DNA of 64,000 bases from an uncultured Gammaproteobacteria bacterium (lineage in GTDB: Bacteria > Pseudomonadota > Gammaproteobacteria > DRJJ01), in contig CAMYJU010000001.1 of assembly GCA_947258795.1 (NCBI GenBank), positions 186,001 through 250,000 on the forward strand, given 5' to 3'. Below are positions 1 through 8,514 of this stretch, piece by piece. The first letter of the stretch is position 1. Each line of letters begins with the position of its first letter. The notes below the pieces were generated by a model, which saw only the letters and a program-made list of their open reading frames with translations, made no database searches and was not told the origin of the DNA. The position numbers and the translations under genes are program-made.

Positions 1-342
1 ACAATGCAGGGTCAGTTTGCTTCTCCTGAATCGTGAGCGGTCCAGGATGTCATCAATAATCAGGGATACATTGTGTACGATCTCTAGTGCGGCAGAAGAC
101 CGGATAATTTCCTCCGTTACCGGTTCGTCGTGAACGGCCTCATAGCATGCAAATATGGTAACTGGTCTGAAATATTTGGAATCACCGAGAAATTGCCAAT
201 GCAGAAGCTCCTGTACTTCCGCGTCACATTGCGCTATCCAGTCAGACAGGAACGCCTTTAACAGGACAATTTCTTCCTCATATCCCAGCCCCTGAATCAA
301 TCGATTGGCTGTATCAGCAGCACTGATTGTTTCAGCAGTCAT
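1..342 (-). CDS. Polyprenyl diphosphate synthase family protein, N-terminal part (runs off the left edge)
   Basis: The minus strand reads openly from an ATG at 342 to the window edge, giving about 114 residues. The translation contains DSKYFRP near residue 54, where isoprenyl diphosphate synthases have the GGKRxRP motif. Near the end it has LIIDDILDRS, the first Asp-rich motif (DDxxD), which binds Mg-diphosphate. The family condenses isopentenyl diphosphate with allylic diphosphates in the cytosol. The glycines of the first motif are replaced, so this may be a divergent member rather than IspA or IspB. It lies downstream, on the same strand, of five small unknown genes, with a 238 bp AT-rich gap that could hold its own promoter. 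The second Asp-rich motif lies outside the window, so activity cannot be judged. Confidence 0.75.
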   Translation of the reverse strand, partial: MTAETISAADTANRLIQGLGYEEEIVLLKAFLSDWIAQCDAEVQELLHWQFLGDSKYFRPVTIFACYEAVHDEPVTEEIIRSSAALEIVHNVSLIIDDILDRSRFRRSKLTLHC

Positions 343-580
343 TCGGAATTACTCTTGAAGTCAGGTATGCGAGATATGCGCACAATTACTACAATCATCT
401 TAGTTTATCGTTCTATTTATATGGTACTACCATCTTGAGTTGGTTATACCCTCTAGGTGTATTGAACAAAAAAAATATACAGTCTGTTAAGTACTTCGAG
501 TCAATGCCTTACATGAGATTATATCTGCCCGGTGGCTGAAGATTGATGTTATATATCCTCTATCCTACTCAATTGCCTGT

Positions 581-985
581 TCAGGGTTTTATCCGTGCAG
601 ACCGTTTGGCTTTGGGTTTTGCCTTGGTCTTTGCTTTGGTCCTGGTCTTGGGCTTAGCGCTAGTTTTTTTTACCGGCTTCCTTGCTTTCTCAAATGCATC
701 CAGTTCCCTGATGAATGACTCGGCAGCATGCCTGGGCAGATTGGTCATGGACCTCAGACTATCCCGGCTCAGGTCCGTTAACTCGAGCAGGATGCGGCTG
801 TTTTCCTTGGAGTCAGACTGGAGTTCACCCAGGCGCCGGATAGACTCCTCACTGAATTTGGTAGCCTGTTCCACCCATTCGCTCCAGAAGTTGATACTCG
901 CCTTGAACGCTGCCAGCTGGACCTCGACAGCCTCCATCAAAAGCGCCTGAATCTCTGTGTCTCTTGAACTCTTTTTTTCGGTCAC
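581..985 (-). CDS. Phasin-like protein with a lysine-rich C-terminal tail
   Basis: This is a 134-residue protein. Residues 8 to about 95 look almost wholly helical and amphipathic, with the phasin-like stretch AAFKASINFWSEWVEQATKF. About the last 30 residues are a Lys/Ala/Pro tail (KTSAKPKTRTKAKTKAKPK region) like the histone-like tails of PhaF-type granule proteins. Phasins coat polyhydroxyalkanoate or other hydrophobic granules, and basic tails can bind nucleoid DNA. No PHA synthase gene is visible here, so the coated body is unknown. It is the last gene of the tight minus-strand cluster that starts at 3398. The phasin-like fold is inferred from composition and helix pattern, not from a database match. 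Confidence 0.55.
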   Translation of the reverse strand: MTEKKSSRDTEIQALLMEAVEVQLAAFKASINFWSEWVEQATKFSEESIRRLGELQSDSKENSRILLELTDLSRDSLRSMTNLPRHAAESFIRELDAFEKARKPVKKTSAKPKTRTKAKTKAKPKAKRSARIKP

Positions 986-1012
986 GGTTTTATCCTGTTT
1001 TATATTTGTATG

Positions 1013-1615
1013 TTAAGCCTGTTTTTTCCTGGCCCTGGTTGATTTTTTAACGCCAGTCGATCTCTTGCGCTGTCCGGTTTTTGCTGGTTCTGAAGCGATG
1101 GCCATATCGGTATCTTCTTCTTCGCCGCGTCTACGTACAACGACTGGTGCCGGTGTATCGGCCAGACCGGGTATGCTGATACTGCCCTGATAGGCGACAC
1201 CCGGATCGAGGGAGTAACTGATCTCGGTAGCCACCTGAACGAGCATCTTTTCGCCTGGTTCAAGTGTCAGTTCGGAAGGCTCGAAAGTCAGCTCCTGCTC
1301 GACCTGTTCACCATTGGCATCGACAACAGGGGAGGCGATTACTCTGGCTGGTACCTTACGTGACAGTTTGTTGTCGACCAGAAAAAAGGCTTGCGCGGTT
1401 TCTCCTGCCTCTGCTTCCAGTACAAGCGCGTTTGTGCCGGTTTCCGGCTGAACGGGTTGTTCTGTATCGGTTCCCGCTTTTACGGGTACCTCACTGAAGA
1501 TAGTGCTCAGGTTTTTCAGGTAGTTGGCGGAAAGATCGACAAGACCGGCATAGAACCCGATATTGGTTTCCATGGTGCGTCTGAAAATTTCACTGATATC
1601 GGGACGTTCAGCCAT
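1013..1615 (-). CDS. Hypothetical protein: phasin-like N-terminal helix, beta-sandwich-like middle, basic tail
   Basis: This is about 200 residues from the ATG at 1615. That start was chosen over an upstream ATG at 1657 because AGGAG lies 7 bases before it and the overlap with the preceding gene then shrinks to 8 bases. Residues 1-40 (SEIFRRTMETNIGFYAGLVD) form an amphipathic helix like the neighbouring phasin-like protein. A beta-rich middle follows (about 60-165) with the LTFEPSELTLEPGEKMLVQV pattern typical of Ig-like or NEW3-type sandwiches. The end is Lys/Arg-rich (KRSTGVKKSTRARKKQA). No signal peptide is present, so it is probably cytosolic. The basic tail is shared with the gene downstream, which suggests both decorate the same structure. 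The function is unknown. Confidence 0.6.
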   Translation of the reverse strand: MAERPDISEIFRRTMETNIGFYAGLVDLSANYLKNLSTIFSEVPVKAGTDTEQPVQPETGTNALVLEAEAGETAQAFFLVDNKLSRKVPARVIASPVVDANGEQVEQELTFEPSELTLEPGEKMLVQVATEISYSLDPGVAYQGSISIPGLADTPAPVVVRRRGEEEDTDMAIASEPAKTGQRKRSTGVKKSTRARKKQA

Positions 1616-2201
1616 TAGTTGCTCCTGGCTTCTTGTCAAAAAAGCATGGACGTGCACAATAGAAATGATCGTACCAGTGATGTATCAGGTCTGGACAGTC
1701 CTCGATGTCTACCTCATGACAGCATTCCGTTGCGGGTGCTCCGGCGACCACGCGCCATCGTAGATAATGTTCCTTGCAACCCTTAACCCAGATAACAACC
1801 TCGTACGCCTGGTTGTCTTTGGCGTCATCCGGTATTTTCAGTTTTGCCAGCACCTGACGGCGTTCTTTAGGCCCAACGGAAAGAGAGGTCGGGTTCAGGT
1901 CTACCATTCCCGCATCGACACCGGCTACTGTGACGGTGTAGTTATGGGGTATACGGTCACAATTGCTGATCATCAGACGTATAACCACGGTCGCACCCTG
2001 GCAGGCATGACTTTCAAAATCTCCCAGTGTGACCGGCATCCAGCAGGGTTCTGGAATATCGCAACAGCTTTTACTTTTTGGTAACTGTATTTGGCTGGCA
2101 GCTTCCATCAGCTGGACGCCCAGGCGCATCTGGGTCTTGAGTAACTCAGACAATGTATTGCCGATTTCGCGTACAGGTAATTCTTTTGTTGGCGTATTCA
2201 T
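1608..2201 (-). CDS. Hypothetical Cys-rich protein: N-terminal amphipathic helix plus Ig-like beta domain
   Basis: This 197-residue protein lacks a signal peptide. Residues 8-40 (GNTLSELLKTQMRLGVQLME) form an amphipathic helix comparable with the phasin-like helices of the two genes downstream. From about residue 55 it is beta-rich with an Ig-like pattern (VVIRLMISNCDRIPHNYTVT, then LSVGPKERRQVLAKLKIP), as in COG1470/NEW3-type sandwiches. It carries about ten cysteines, including SCCDIPEPCW and ATECCHEVDIEDC; pairs of this kind could bind metal or form cross-links. Its 3' end overlaps the next gene by 8 bases, which argues for translational coupling. I do not recognise a named family. Confidence 0.6.
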   Translation of the reverse strand: MNTPTKELPVREIGNTLSELLKTQMRLGVQLMEAASQIQLPKSKSCCDIPEPCWMPVTLGDFESHACQGATVVIRLMISNCDRIPHNYTVTVAGVDAGMVDLNPTSLSVGPKERRQVLAKLKIPDDAKDNQAYEVVIWVKGCKEHYLRWRVVAGAPATECCHEVDIEDCPDLIHHWYDHFYCARPCFFDKKPGATNG

Positions 2202-2219
2202 GATTACATACTCTTTACG

Positions 2220-2954
2220 TTAACTGGTTTTATCAGAGAGCACATCGATTTCTATCTTGTAGTTATAGTCGTGCAGGGTCCAGATCCCCCAGTACTCATT
2301 GCCGGTGGACAGCTGTGATGGGACATGCATAATGATTTTTATCTCTCGCATATCACCGGGTTCCAGTGAACCGGCACCTTCCTGAATATTCAGCTTAACA
2401 ACGCCTCCATAACCTTGCTGCAATGCATCCATAAAACTGTCAATTCTGCTTTCGTCTTTTTCCGGCTTTTTCTGAAATGCAGTGCCGACTGCCATGTCCA
2501 GTCCTTTCTTGTTATAAAGGCCGAATCCGGATACTTTTGGAATCGACAAACTGACATTACCGCGGTTGATCAGTGTTACACAGAACTCAACGCGTTCGCC
2601 TGGTGCGCAGTTGACTTCTGTTCGTTTTGGAATAATGCTCAGGCGTTTTTTGGGCTCGACCTCGATCTCCAGTTCTTGCTTGTGGTTCTCGATTTCCACT
2701 GTCCCATGGTAGGTACCAGGGGGCATGGTTTTAGGCAGCCTGAGATGAAGCCGGGTAAAATTCAGGTCGCTTGCTGGGGTTGTTTGAACTTCGGGTGGAT
2801 TCCGTTCAAATGCTTTTCTGGTTGCACTATCCGGTGTGTCCAGGGTTATGGAAATCGCCTGGGCCTGTGCTGCTTTCGTTTTCAATGCTGCAAATAGGTT
2901 AGGAGGCGTACCCCTGATACGTATCCCTGCGTTATTGCCGGTTGTGGTGGCCAT
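2220..2954 (-). CDS. Hypothetical protein with Ig/NEW3-like beta-sandwich domains
   Basis: This is a 244-residue soluble protein without a signal peptide. Two beta-rich stretches are visible. One is near residues 65-105, with the PPGTYHGTVEIENHKQELEI pattern that ends many Ig-like domains. The other is near 105-240, with VEFCVTLINRGNVSLSIPKV, a typical NEW3/CARDB-type strand pair. A charged insert (QKKPEKDESRIDSFMDALQQ) lies between strands. The start codon at 2954 directly abuts the stop of the upstream gene at 2955, so the two are co-transcribed. The shared fold pattern with the two downstream genes suggests a family of related cytosolic beta-sandwich proteins made together. The function is unknown. 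Confidence 0.6.
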   Translation of the reverse strand: MATTTGNNAGIRIRGTPPNLFAALKTKAAQAQAISITLDTPDSATRKAFERNPPEVQTTPASDLNFTRLHLRLPKTMPPGTYHGTVEIENHKQELEIEVEPKKRLSIIPKRTEVNCAPGERVEFCVTLINRGNVSLSIPKVSGFGLYNKKGLDMAVGTAFQKKPEKDESRIDSFMDALQQGYGGVVKLNIQEGAGSLEPGDMREIKIIMHVPSQLSTGNEYWGIWTLHDYNYKIEIDVLSDKTS

Positions 2955-3398
2955 TTATTCGTCCGTCAAGGTCAGCACGGTATCAAACCCATGAGAAGGA
3001 TCCAGCACGCCCTGGGCTCTTTGTGGGCCGCAGACCTCACATGGATTGGGACGATAGGGCTCGGTAATGACCTGTGATTCCCCACATAGCCTGACATTTG
3101 CCAGTTCGATGCCCAACAGGGACAGGCCGACACAGTAATTCACCGGCACATGGGCCCTGACGTTGGGTATCTCCTTTAACCTGAACGAGATATCCATAGG
3201 CTCAATCTTGATCGGTTCGAGCTTGATTGGATCGATACTGAGTTCTATCTTCGGCAGGTTGGTGATGTCGATATGGTAGGTGTCCGGGATGCCGCTAACC
3301 GTAACCGGCCCGACGGGACCCACGCTGCCAACAGTAATAGTTGGCAAGCTGTTAACGTCAACATCGTGATCAAAGCCACTCGGAATACTGACACCCAT
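2955..3398 (-). CDS. Hypothetical Val/Pro/Ile-rich beta protein, first gene of the cluster
   Basis: This is a 147-residue protein preceded by a good ribosome binding site (AAGGGAGAG before the ATG at 3398). The first half is low in complexity, with alternating hydrophobic and Pro/Gly residues (TITVGSVGPVGPVTVSGIP, then IDPIKLEPIKIEPMDISF), a pattern expected for extended beta strands. The second half holds five cysteines, including NPCEVCG. There is no signal peptide or membrane segment. It is the promoter-proximal gene of the minus-strand cluster that runs to the polyprenyl synthase, and its stop touches the next start. I do not recognise the family; a structural or scaffold role is a guess from composition. 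Confidence 0.55.
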   Translation of the reverse strand: MGVSIPSGFDHDVDVNSLPTITVGSVGPVGPVTVSGIPDTYHIDITNLPKIELSIDPIKLEPIKIEPMDISFRLKEIPNVRAHVPVNYCVGLSLLGIELANVRLCGESQVITEPYRPNPCEVCGPQRAQGVLDPSHGFDTVLTLTDE

Positions 3399-3852
3399 GG
3401 CACTCTCCCTTTTCCTTGGTAGATATGCGCAATATTCTTGTCAGGATTATTGCTTATATAACTAGAAAAACACAGGAGTTAAAGCTTGTCAAGAAAGGGT
3501 GAAAGCACTACTTATATAGATGGAATGATCTGTCCTGCTTTCTGGATAAGCACAAAAAACATGGAATAATTTCTTGTGTCGGTTTCTTAGATATATGTTA
3601 ATAAACTGAGTATCTGATTTGTAATAAACCGAATGAAATACCAGGCAATTAACTGGAATAGCCTTCATATGTAGCTACAATATAAATAGGATTTCTTGCT
3701 ATCAAGGATTCTTAATAACCTACACAAAAATAAGGTAAATCATATTTGGACCAGTTCTATGATCTGAACAGTGAACATAAATACAGTGAACATAGATAAG
3801 GAAATCCAGATACAGCCTTGTTAACAATAAATGAGAAGGAGTTCATTTACCG
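3399..3852. other. AT-rich intergenic region between divergent genes
   Basis: These 454 bases hold no convincing gene. They separate the minus-strand cluster from the plus-strand ankyrin gene and must carry promoters for both directions. A 12-base direct repeat, ACAGTGAACATA, occurs at 3768-3779 and 3783-3794, 15 bases apart; it could be a regulator site or chance. The base composition is clearly more AT-rich than the surrounding genes. Confidence 0.5.
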
Positions 3853-4263
3853 ATGACCTATACCAATCTGTATCTAAACATTATGCAAGGGCATGATGAT
3901 GCGGTCATGACCAGCATTAGTCAACGACAGGACATCAATACACCCTGTGGTACATTTGACAACACACCCCTGCATATCGCTGCAGAAAAAGGACTTTCAG
4001 AAATTGTTAGATGCCTGATTGAAGAAGGTGTGGATATAAATGCCCAGAACAAGTTTGGTGAAACCCCGTTACATTTGACTGTAATGCTTGGACATCATGA
4101 TATAGCCGAATTGCTTCTGGGGAATCATGCAGATGCAAGTATTGAAAACTGCAATGGTGAAACGGCTTTTGATCAGGCAATCATTCTGGAGCCAGGAGGC
4201 CGAGAGGCCTATCGCGATCTGGAGTCACAATATAGCCATGCGCATCACCAGGATTCCACCTAA
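3853..4263 (+). CDS. Ankyrin repeat protein
   Basis: This is a 136-residue protein with about three ankyrin repeats. The clear ones are DNTPLHIAAEKGLSEIVRCL (about residues 38-57) and FGETPLHLTVMLGHHDIAEL (about 70-90), with a degenerate third beginning NGETAFDQA. Ankyrin repeats bind partner proteins; the partner is unknown. AAGGAG precedes the ATG by about 10 bases. There is no signal peptide, so it should be cytosolic. Its stop codon overlaps the stop of the convergent rtcB gene by 4 bases. It appears to be transcribed alone. Confidence 0.85.
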   Translation: MTYTNLYLNIMQGHDDAVMTSISQRQDINTPCGTFDNTPLHIAAEKGLSEIVRCLIEEGVDINAQNKFGETPLHLTVMLGHHDIAELLLGNHADASIENCNGETAFDQAIILEPGGREAYRDLESQYSHAHHQDST

Positions 4264-5690
4264 CCCTTGATGCACACCAGCGGCTCCAGCCGTACCACTT
4301 TACGTGCGAGACCGGAAAGGTCAGCTGCATCAACGACCGCAGTAACATCCTTGTAGGCGCCTGGTGCCTCTTCGGCAACCCCACGCATACTCGGGCTGCG
4401 GATGATAATGCCGCGTTCAGCCAGTTGATCAACCAGCGATCTGCCATTCCATTGTCGTTTTGCCTTGTTGCGGCTCATTGCACGCCCGGCACCATGGCAG
4501 GCAGAGCTGATTGATTTCTGTTCACTTTCTTCAGTACCGGTCAGAATGTAAGAGGCGGTACCCATCGAGCCACCAATAATGACCGGTTGACCAACCGCTC
4601 TGAGGTCTTCAGGTATATCGCTATGGCCCGGTCCAAACGCCCGGGTGGCGCCTTTACGGTGTACGAACAGACGTTGTGATTTACCATCTACTTCGTGTGT
4701 TTCTTCCTTGCAGGTATTATGTGATACGTCGTATAGCAGGCTCAGCTCTGCATCTGGCAGGACCCGGGAAAACGCCTGGCGGGTCAGGTGAGTGATAACC
4801 TGCCGGTTAGCCAGGGCGCAATTAATCCCGGCGCGCATCGCGCCAAGATAATTCTGACCGATACTGGACTTGAGCGGAGCGCAGGCCAGCTCCCGGTCTG
4901 GTAAAGAAATATGGTGCTGTGATGCGCTTATGGCCATGGACTTCAGGTATTCGGTGCCGATCTGGTGACCCAGGCCCCGTGATCCGCAATGGATACTGAT
5001 CACGATATCGTCCTTATTCAATGCGAAGGCCTGTGCTGTTGTACGATCATAGATATCCGTGACGACCTGGACTTCCAGATAGTGGTTACCGGAACCGAGG
5101 GTACCCATTTCATCCTGTTGTCTTTTTTTGGCGTGATCCGAGACCTTTGTCGGGTCTGCGCCTGGCATACAGCCATGCTCCTCGATGCGCTGCAGATCTG
5201 ATTCCATACCATAACCCTGGCTTACTGCCCAGCGTGCACCTTCACGCAACATGTTATTCATTTGTTTGTTGTTCAGATGAATATCGCCAACGCTACCGAG
5301 ACCGGCGGGGATGTCCCGGTATAGCTGGTTAGCAAGTTCGGATTTGACCTGTACTACATCATAACGGCTCAGTCCGGTATGCAGGGTACGAACACCACAG
5401 GAAATATCAAAACCGACACCACCGGCCGAGATCACGCCACCTTGTTCTGCATCGAACGCTGCGACGCCGCCGATAGGGAAGCCGTAACCCCAGTGTGCAT
5501 CCGGCATCGCATAGGCAGCCTTGACAATACCCGGCAGGGTGGCGACATTGGTAATTTGTTCATAGACCTTCAGATCCATCTGGCGCATTAGTTCTTCATC
5601 AGCGTAAATGATAGCCGGGACACGCATGTTGCCATGTGGCTCGACGCGCCAGGTGTATTCATTATCGCGTATGAACAGTTGCAGGTCCAT
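4260..5690 (-). CDS. rtcB: RNA ligase RtcB
   Basis: This 476-residue protein matches the long form of RtcB, the GTP- and Mn-dependent ligase that joins 2',3'-cyclic phosphate (or 3'-phosphate) and 5'-OH RNA ends in tRNA repair or splicing. The metal site motif GGVGFDISCGVR is present with the conserved Cys at residue 98. HCGSRGLGHQ supplies metal-binding histidines, and SSACHGAGRAMSR carries the histidine that takes up GMP. The ATG lies two bases after the stop of the archease gene, the protein that activates RtcB turnover, so the pair forms an operon. All key motifs look intact. Confidence 0.95.
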   Translation of the reverse strand: MDLQLFIRDNEYTWRVEPHGNMRVPAIIYADEELMRQMDLKVYEQITNVATLPGIVKAAYAMPDAHWGYGFPIGGVAAFDAEQGGVISAGGVGFDISCGVRTLHTGLSRYDVVQVKSELANQLYRDIPAGLGSVGDIHLNNKQMNNMLREGARWAVSQGYGMESDLQRIEEHGCMPGADPTKVSDHAKKRQQDEMGTLGSGNHYLEVQVVTDIYDRTTAQAFALNKDDIVISIHCGSRGLGHQIGTEYLKSMAISASQHHISLPDRELACAPLKSSIGQNYLGAMRAGINCALANRQVITHLTRQAFSRVLPDAELSLLYDVSHNTCKEETHEVDGKSQRLFVHRKGATRAFGPGHSDIPEDLRAVGQPVIIGGSMGTASYILTGTEESEQKSISSACHGAGRAMSRNKAKRQWNGRSLVDQLAERGIIIRSPSMRGVAEEAPGAYKDVTAVVDAADLSGLARKVVRLEPLVCIKG

Positions 5691-5692
5691 GG

Positions 5693-6115
5693 TCAGACAT
5701 CTATCACGGTTTTGGCATGCCAGGTACCATCCTCATCCTGGTATACCTTCAGTGAAGTATAGGTCGCGCCCTTGATTTCCACTACCGGTTGATGTCTGCT
5801 GATGTCGATTTTTTCGCCCCAGGCGCAGGCGTGCAGTTCACCGGTGTTGATACGGATCTCAAACCGACTGAACAGATATTTCCGGCTCGACATTTCATAG
5901 ATTAGTGCATTGAGCCAGTCGACAAACAACAGTTCATGATCAGGCGCTTCACAGTTGATCTCTATTTTGATTTGGGGGGTGATATGTTTCGGTTCTGTGA
6001 TTACTGCGGCCATGGCTATTGCGGCCTGGATAAAGGCCTCTTCAATGGTATTGCCGATACCATGTACGCCGATATCTGCCTCGTGTTCGAAGTGTTCCCA
6101 ATGCGGCGTGATCAT
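5693..6115 (-). CDS. Archease, activator of RtcB
   Basis: This is 140 residues from the ATG at 6115. The reading frame extends upstream to 6211, but that start would overlap the CBS gene and exceed the family's usual length of about 140. Archease speeds guanylylation and turnover of RtcB. The N-terminal [18 protein letters not shown] motif and the central [20 protein letters not shown], typical of the family, are both clear. The gene ends two bases before rtcB. The acidic metal-binding residues (Asp in HEADIG and the C-terminal Asp in VIDV) are present. Confidence 0.92.
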   Translation of the reverse strand: MITPHWEHFEHEADIGVHGIGNTIEEAFIQAAIAMAAVITEPKHITPQIKIEINCEAPDHELLFVDWLNALIYEMSSRKYLFSRFEIRINTGELHACAWGEKIDISRHQPVVEIKGATYTSLKVYQDEDGTWHAKTVIDV

Positions 6116-6137
6116 GGGTGAATGTGCTAATCCGGAA

Positions 6138-6587
6138 TTATGGGTGGCGCTGCGCTTCATGTACGATCTCGCGCGTATTGATCGAGACCAGGTCATTGGT
6201 GGCTTCGGCAATCAGTTCGATTACATCGTCTTCACTGAGTATGCCTTTCAGGGAGCCTGCACTATCAACCACCGGGATTCTGCGTATGCTGTGTTTGCGC
6301 ATGATGTGCAGCGTGTCCAGCAGGTTTTCGTTCTCGGTGACGATAACGAGCTCTGAACTCATGATATCCCTGATACTGACAGTTTCAGGCGAAACTTCCT
6401 GTGCCAGTACTTCCACGACCAGGTCACGATCTGTCAGTATACCTATCGGAATATTATTTTCGTCGCCTTTCTCAACCACGACCAAATCGCCGACGTGATA
6501 TTTGCGCATCAATCTGGCGGCTTCGATCACATTAGTATCTGGCCCGGTAATAATGACTTCACGATTACAGTAAGCGCCTGCTGTCAT
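6138..6587 (-). CDS. CBS-domain pair protein
   Basis: This is a 149-residue protein made of two CBS motifs. The first (about residues 10-65) includes [20 protein letters not shown] and [11 protein letters not shown]. The second (about 75-130) includes [20 protein letters not shown] and [17 protein letters not shown]. Stand-alone CBS pairs bind adenine nucleotides and act as energy sensors or modulators of partner proteins. It lies 22 bases upstream of archease on the same strand, so it may belong to the archease-rtcB transcript. The ligand and partner cannot be told from sequence. Confidence 0.9.
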   Translation of the reverse strand: MTAGAYCNREVIITGPDTNVIEAARLMRKYHVGDLVVVEKGDENNIPIGILTDRDLVVEVLAQEVSPETVSIRDIMSSELVIVTENENLLDTLHIMRKHSIRRIPVVDSAGSLKGILSEDDVIELIAEATNDLVSINTREIVHEAQRHP

Positions 6588-6635
6588 GATTCATTGCCTC
6601 CATATACACAGGTCATATATCAAGTATGGCACAGA

Positions 6636-7079
6636 TTATCCTGGCAGGGCTCTGGGTAGGTGCTCACGAATTTCATCTGCGCCATGCTTGACCAGGTTTT
6701 TATCCAGGGAGAGCGTGATTGCTTTTGAAATCTCACCAGTGAGCTTATCACGCAGTAAACCGAGAAACGATGGCGCTGCAATGACAATCAGGTGCTGGAA
6801 TTCCTGTCTGTTCCAGGCATCATTCAGGTAATCTGTTATCTCGCGGGCGAAGTTCACAGCCTCCGTGGTTTTAGAATCTGTCTCTCCACTGACACCATGA
6901 TGGCTACCGCCAGCCCCACCGGCCTGACTGCCAGGCAGGTCGGATGTCAGTTTCTGTTCATGAAACCTGGCTTCAGGATGTGTTAGATCCTTGACTTCAG
7001 CGAGCGGAGAGGTGGCTTTTCCCGCAGCGAAAATTCGTGCGCGACTGCTGTCGGCTACCAGTATCCAGGAATGTTGCAT
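6636..7079 (-). CDS. Host-attachment family protein (PF10116 type)
   Basis: This 147-residue protein begins WILVADSSRARIFAAGK and contains FAREITDYLNDAWNRQEFQHLIVIAAPSFLG, the hallmarks of the family named 'protein required for attachment to host cells'. The family takes its name from an Agrobacterium locus, but most members sit in free-living bacteria and resemble eRF1/Pelota-like folds; their real role is open. A Gly/His-rich loop (GGAGGSHHGVSG) lies in the middle. It is a single gene, 48 bases upstream of the CBS gene. Confidence 0.85.
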   Translation of the reverse strand: MQHSWILVADSSRARIFAAGKATSPLAEVKDLTHPEARFHEQKLTSDLPGSQAGGAGGSHHGVSGETDSKTTEAVNFAREITDYLNDAWNRQEFQHLIVIAAPSFLGLLRDKLTGEISKAITLSLDKNLVKHGADEIREHLPRALPG

Positions 7080-7237
7080 GGTCGGTCTCCTGTAATGCTA
7101 TATCAACAATCTAGCAAAAACCCGGAATTGCACCATGATATACATCAAACTTGTTTCCTGGAGCTGAAAATCTTCCGTTCTGAGTGGATTCAACTAGACT
7201 AAAAGATAGTAGAACAAGGTGTGTCAGGGAGTTGGTC

Positions 7238-7714
7238 ATGGCGCTTTCGATCCATTCAGATGCCTTCTCATCAGGTAATGCTATACCAGCCCGTTTTACC
7301 TGCGATGATCAAGATATTTCACCACAAATAATGTGGCAGGATGTGCCGGCCGGGGCCAAGAGTCTGGTACTGATTGTCGATGATCCGGATGCGCCGGATC
7401 CGGCTGCACCAAAAATGACCTGGGTGCATTGGTTGTTGTACAACATCCCTGTCTCTGCCACAAGTCTGCCGGAAGGCGTGCAGGATGAAGAACTGCCGGC
7501 AGGGACCCTGCTGGGGCAGAATGACTGGAAGCGCACTGGTTATGGCGGACCATGCCCACCGATCGGCAGGCATCGCTATTTCTTTAAATTCTATGCGCTG
7601 GATAGGGTACTGGAAGACTTGCATACGCCAGCAAAAGCAAAGCTGGAGGCAGCGATGCAGGGACATATATTGGAGAAGGCAGAGCTGATTGGTCGCTATC
7701 AGCGAGGGTCGTGA
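7238..7714 (+). CDS. YbhB/YbcL-type PEBP family protein
   Basis: This is 158 residues from the ATG at 7238, preceded by CAGGGAG; an in-frame ATG at 7184 lacks such a site and would add an atypical N-terminus. The protein shows the phosphatidylethanolamine-binding-protein fold signature: FTCDDQDISPQIMW, then VLIVDDPDAPDP with MTWVHWLLYNIP, and GYGGPCPPIGRHRYFFKFYA. Bacterial members are cytosolic or periplasmic and of unclear function, related to eukaryotic Raf kinase inhibitor proteins. No signal peptide is seen, so cytosolic. Likely monocistronic. Confidence 0.9.
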   Translation: MALSIHSDAFSSGNAIPARFTCDDQDISPQIMWQDVPAGAKSLVLIVDDPDAPDPAAPKMTWVHWLLYNIPVSATSLPEGVQDEELPAGTLLGQNDWKRTGYGGPCPPIGRHRYFFKFYALDRVLEDLHTPAKAKLEAAMQGHILEKAELIGRYQRGS

Positions 7715-7861
7715 TATTCAACCTTTGGGGCGTGTTAATTCCAACCTTTGATACTGTCACTGGGTGATGGATTGTCGGGCAATTTTACAGTTTGGCCACT
7801 AGCCAGAAGTAACTGAGAAGAGCCTGTATTCCTGCCGACAAAAGTGTGCCGCATACGCTAG

Positions 7862-8317
7862 TGAGTATGTGTGGCAGGGACGGTCGCGTTGTACCGTAAA
7901 TGTTGTAAAATTCGCTGGCATTGGCGCACACTCAATTCTACATCATGGCAGTGCACCAGATAGGTTTGCAGCAGCTTTCCGCCCCAGGTGCTTTGGCGGT
8001 ACCTCAACTCACAGGGTGCTTTCAGTATATCGATTTGTAGCTGTTTGAGCTGATCGTCGCGCGGTCGGGTGGGGCGCCCTGTTTTTTGTTCATCCCTGAG
8101 TCCTTCGATACCAAAATGTCAGAAAGTAGTGAGCCCAACGCTACAAAGTGCGGGGATGTTCGTCAAACCATTCTGCAACCTGAGAACAACTAAAGCCGCG
8201 TCCTAGCAAAAGTACGCAGTGGATACGGTGTGGAAAGCGGAGCTCATGGTTATGAGTGATTTCATTTTTAATAACTGACTGAAGTTCTGTGCTATTTGGG
8301 ATTACCAGTTTTCGCAT
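7862..8317 (-). pseudogene. IS630-family transposase remnant (N-terminal HTH part)
   Basis: The minus strand reads RFPHRIHCVLLLGRGFSCSQVAEWFDEHPRTL, a winged-helix N-terminus like that of IS630-type transposases, then hits an in-frame TAG near 8138. The similarity resumes one frame away near 8112 as FGIEGLRDEQKTGRPTR and continues through LKAPCELRYRQSTWGGKLLQ and VELSVRQCQRILQHLRYNA. The gene thus carries a stop and a frameshift, and the whole DDE catalytic half is missing. No terminal inverted repeats were recognised, so the limits given cover the recognisable coding remnant only. The bases at 7715-7861 hold nothing I can identify. Confidence 0.75.
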
Positions 8318-8514
8318 GGTCTGAGTCCCTTCATTGTCGAGAAATAAAATAGATGTCGTCGCTTGCATCATGAAGTTTAACTCAATATGAGTAGAACATG
8401 CGTAATCAATTTTGTCGTCCCCTAAGCGAAGGTAACGTTGGTATGCTGTTTGCTTGTTATTCAGTGATAATTATGATGAGTTGCTTATTATCATCAACCA
8501 GGAGGGTTGTAGCT

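Noticed and set aside
543-950. Open reading frame on the plus strand opposite the phasin-like gene
   Set aside because: It is the mirror of the Lys/Ala-rich minus-strand gene and has no binding site or family features.
1-3398. Encapsulin or gas-vesicle operon
   Set aside because: Polyprenyl synthases occur beside some encapsulins, but no shell protein with that fold and no Gvp-like sequence is seen here.
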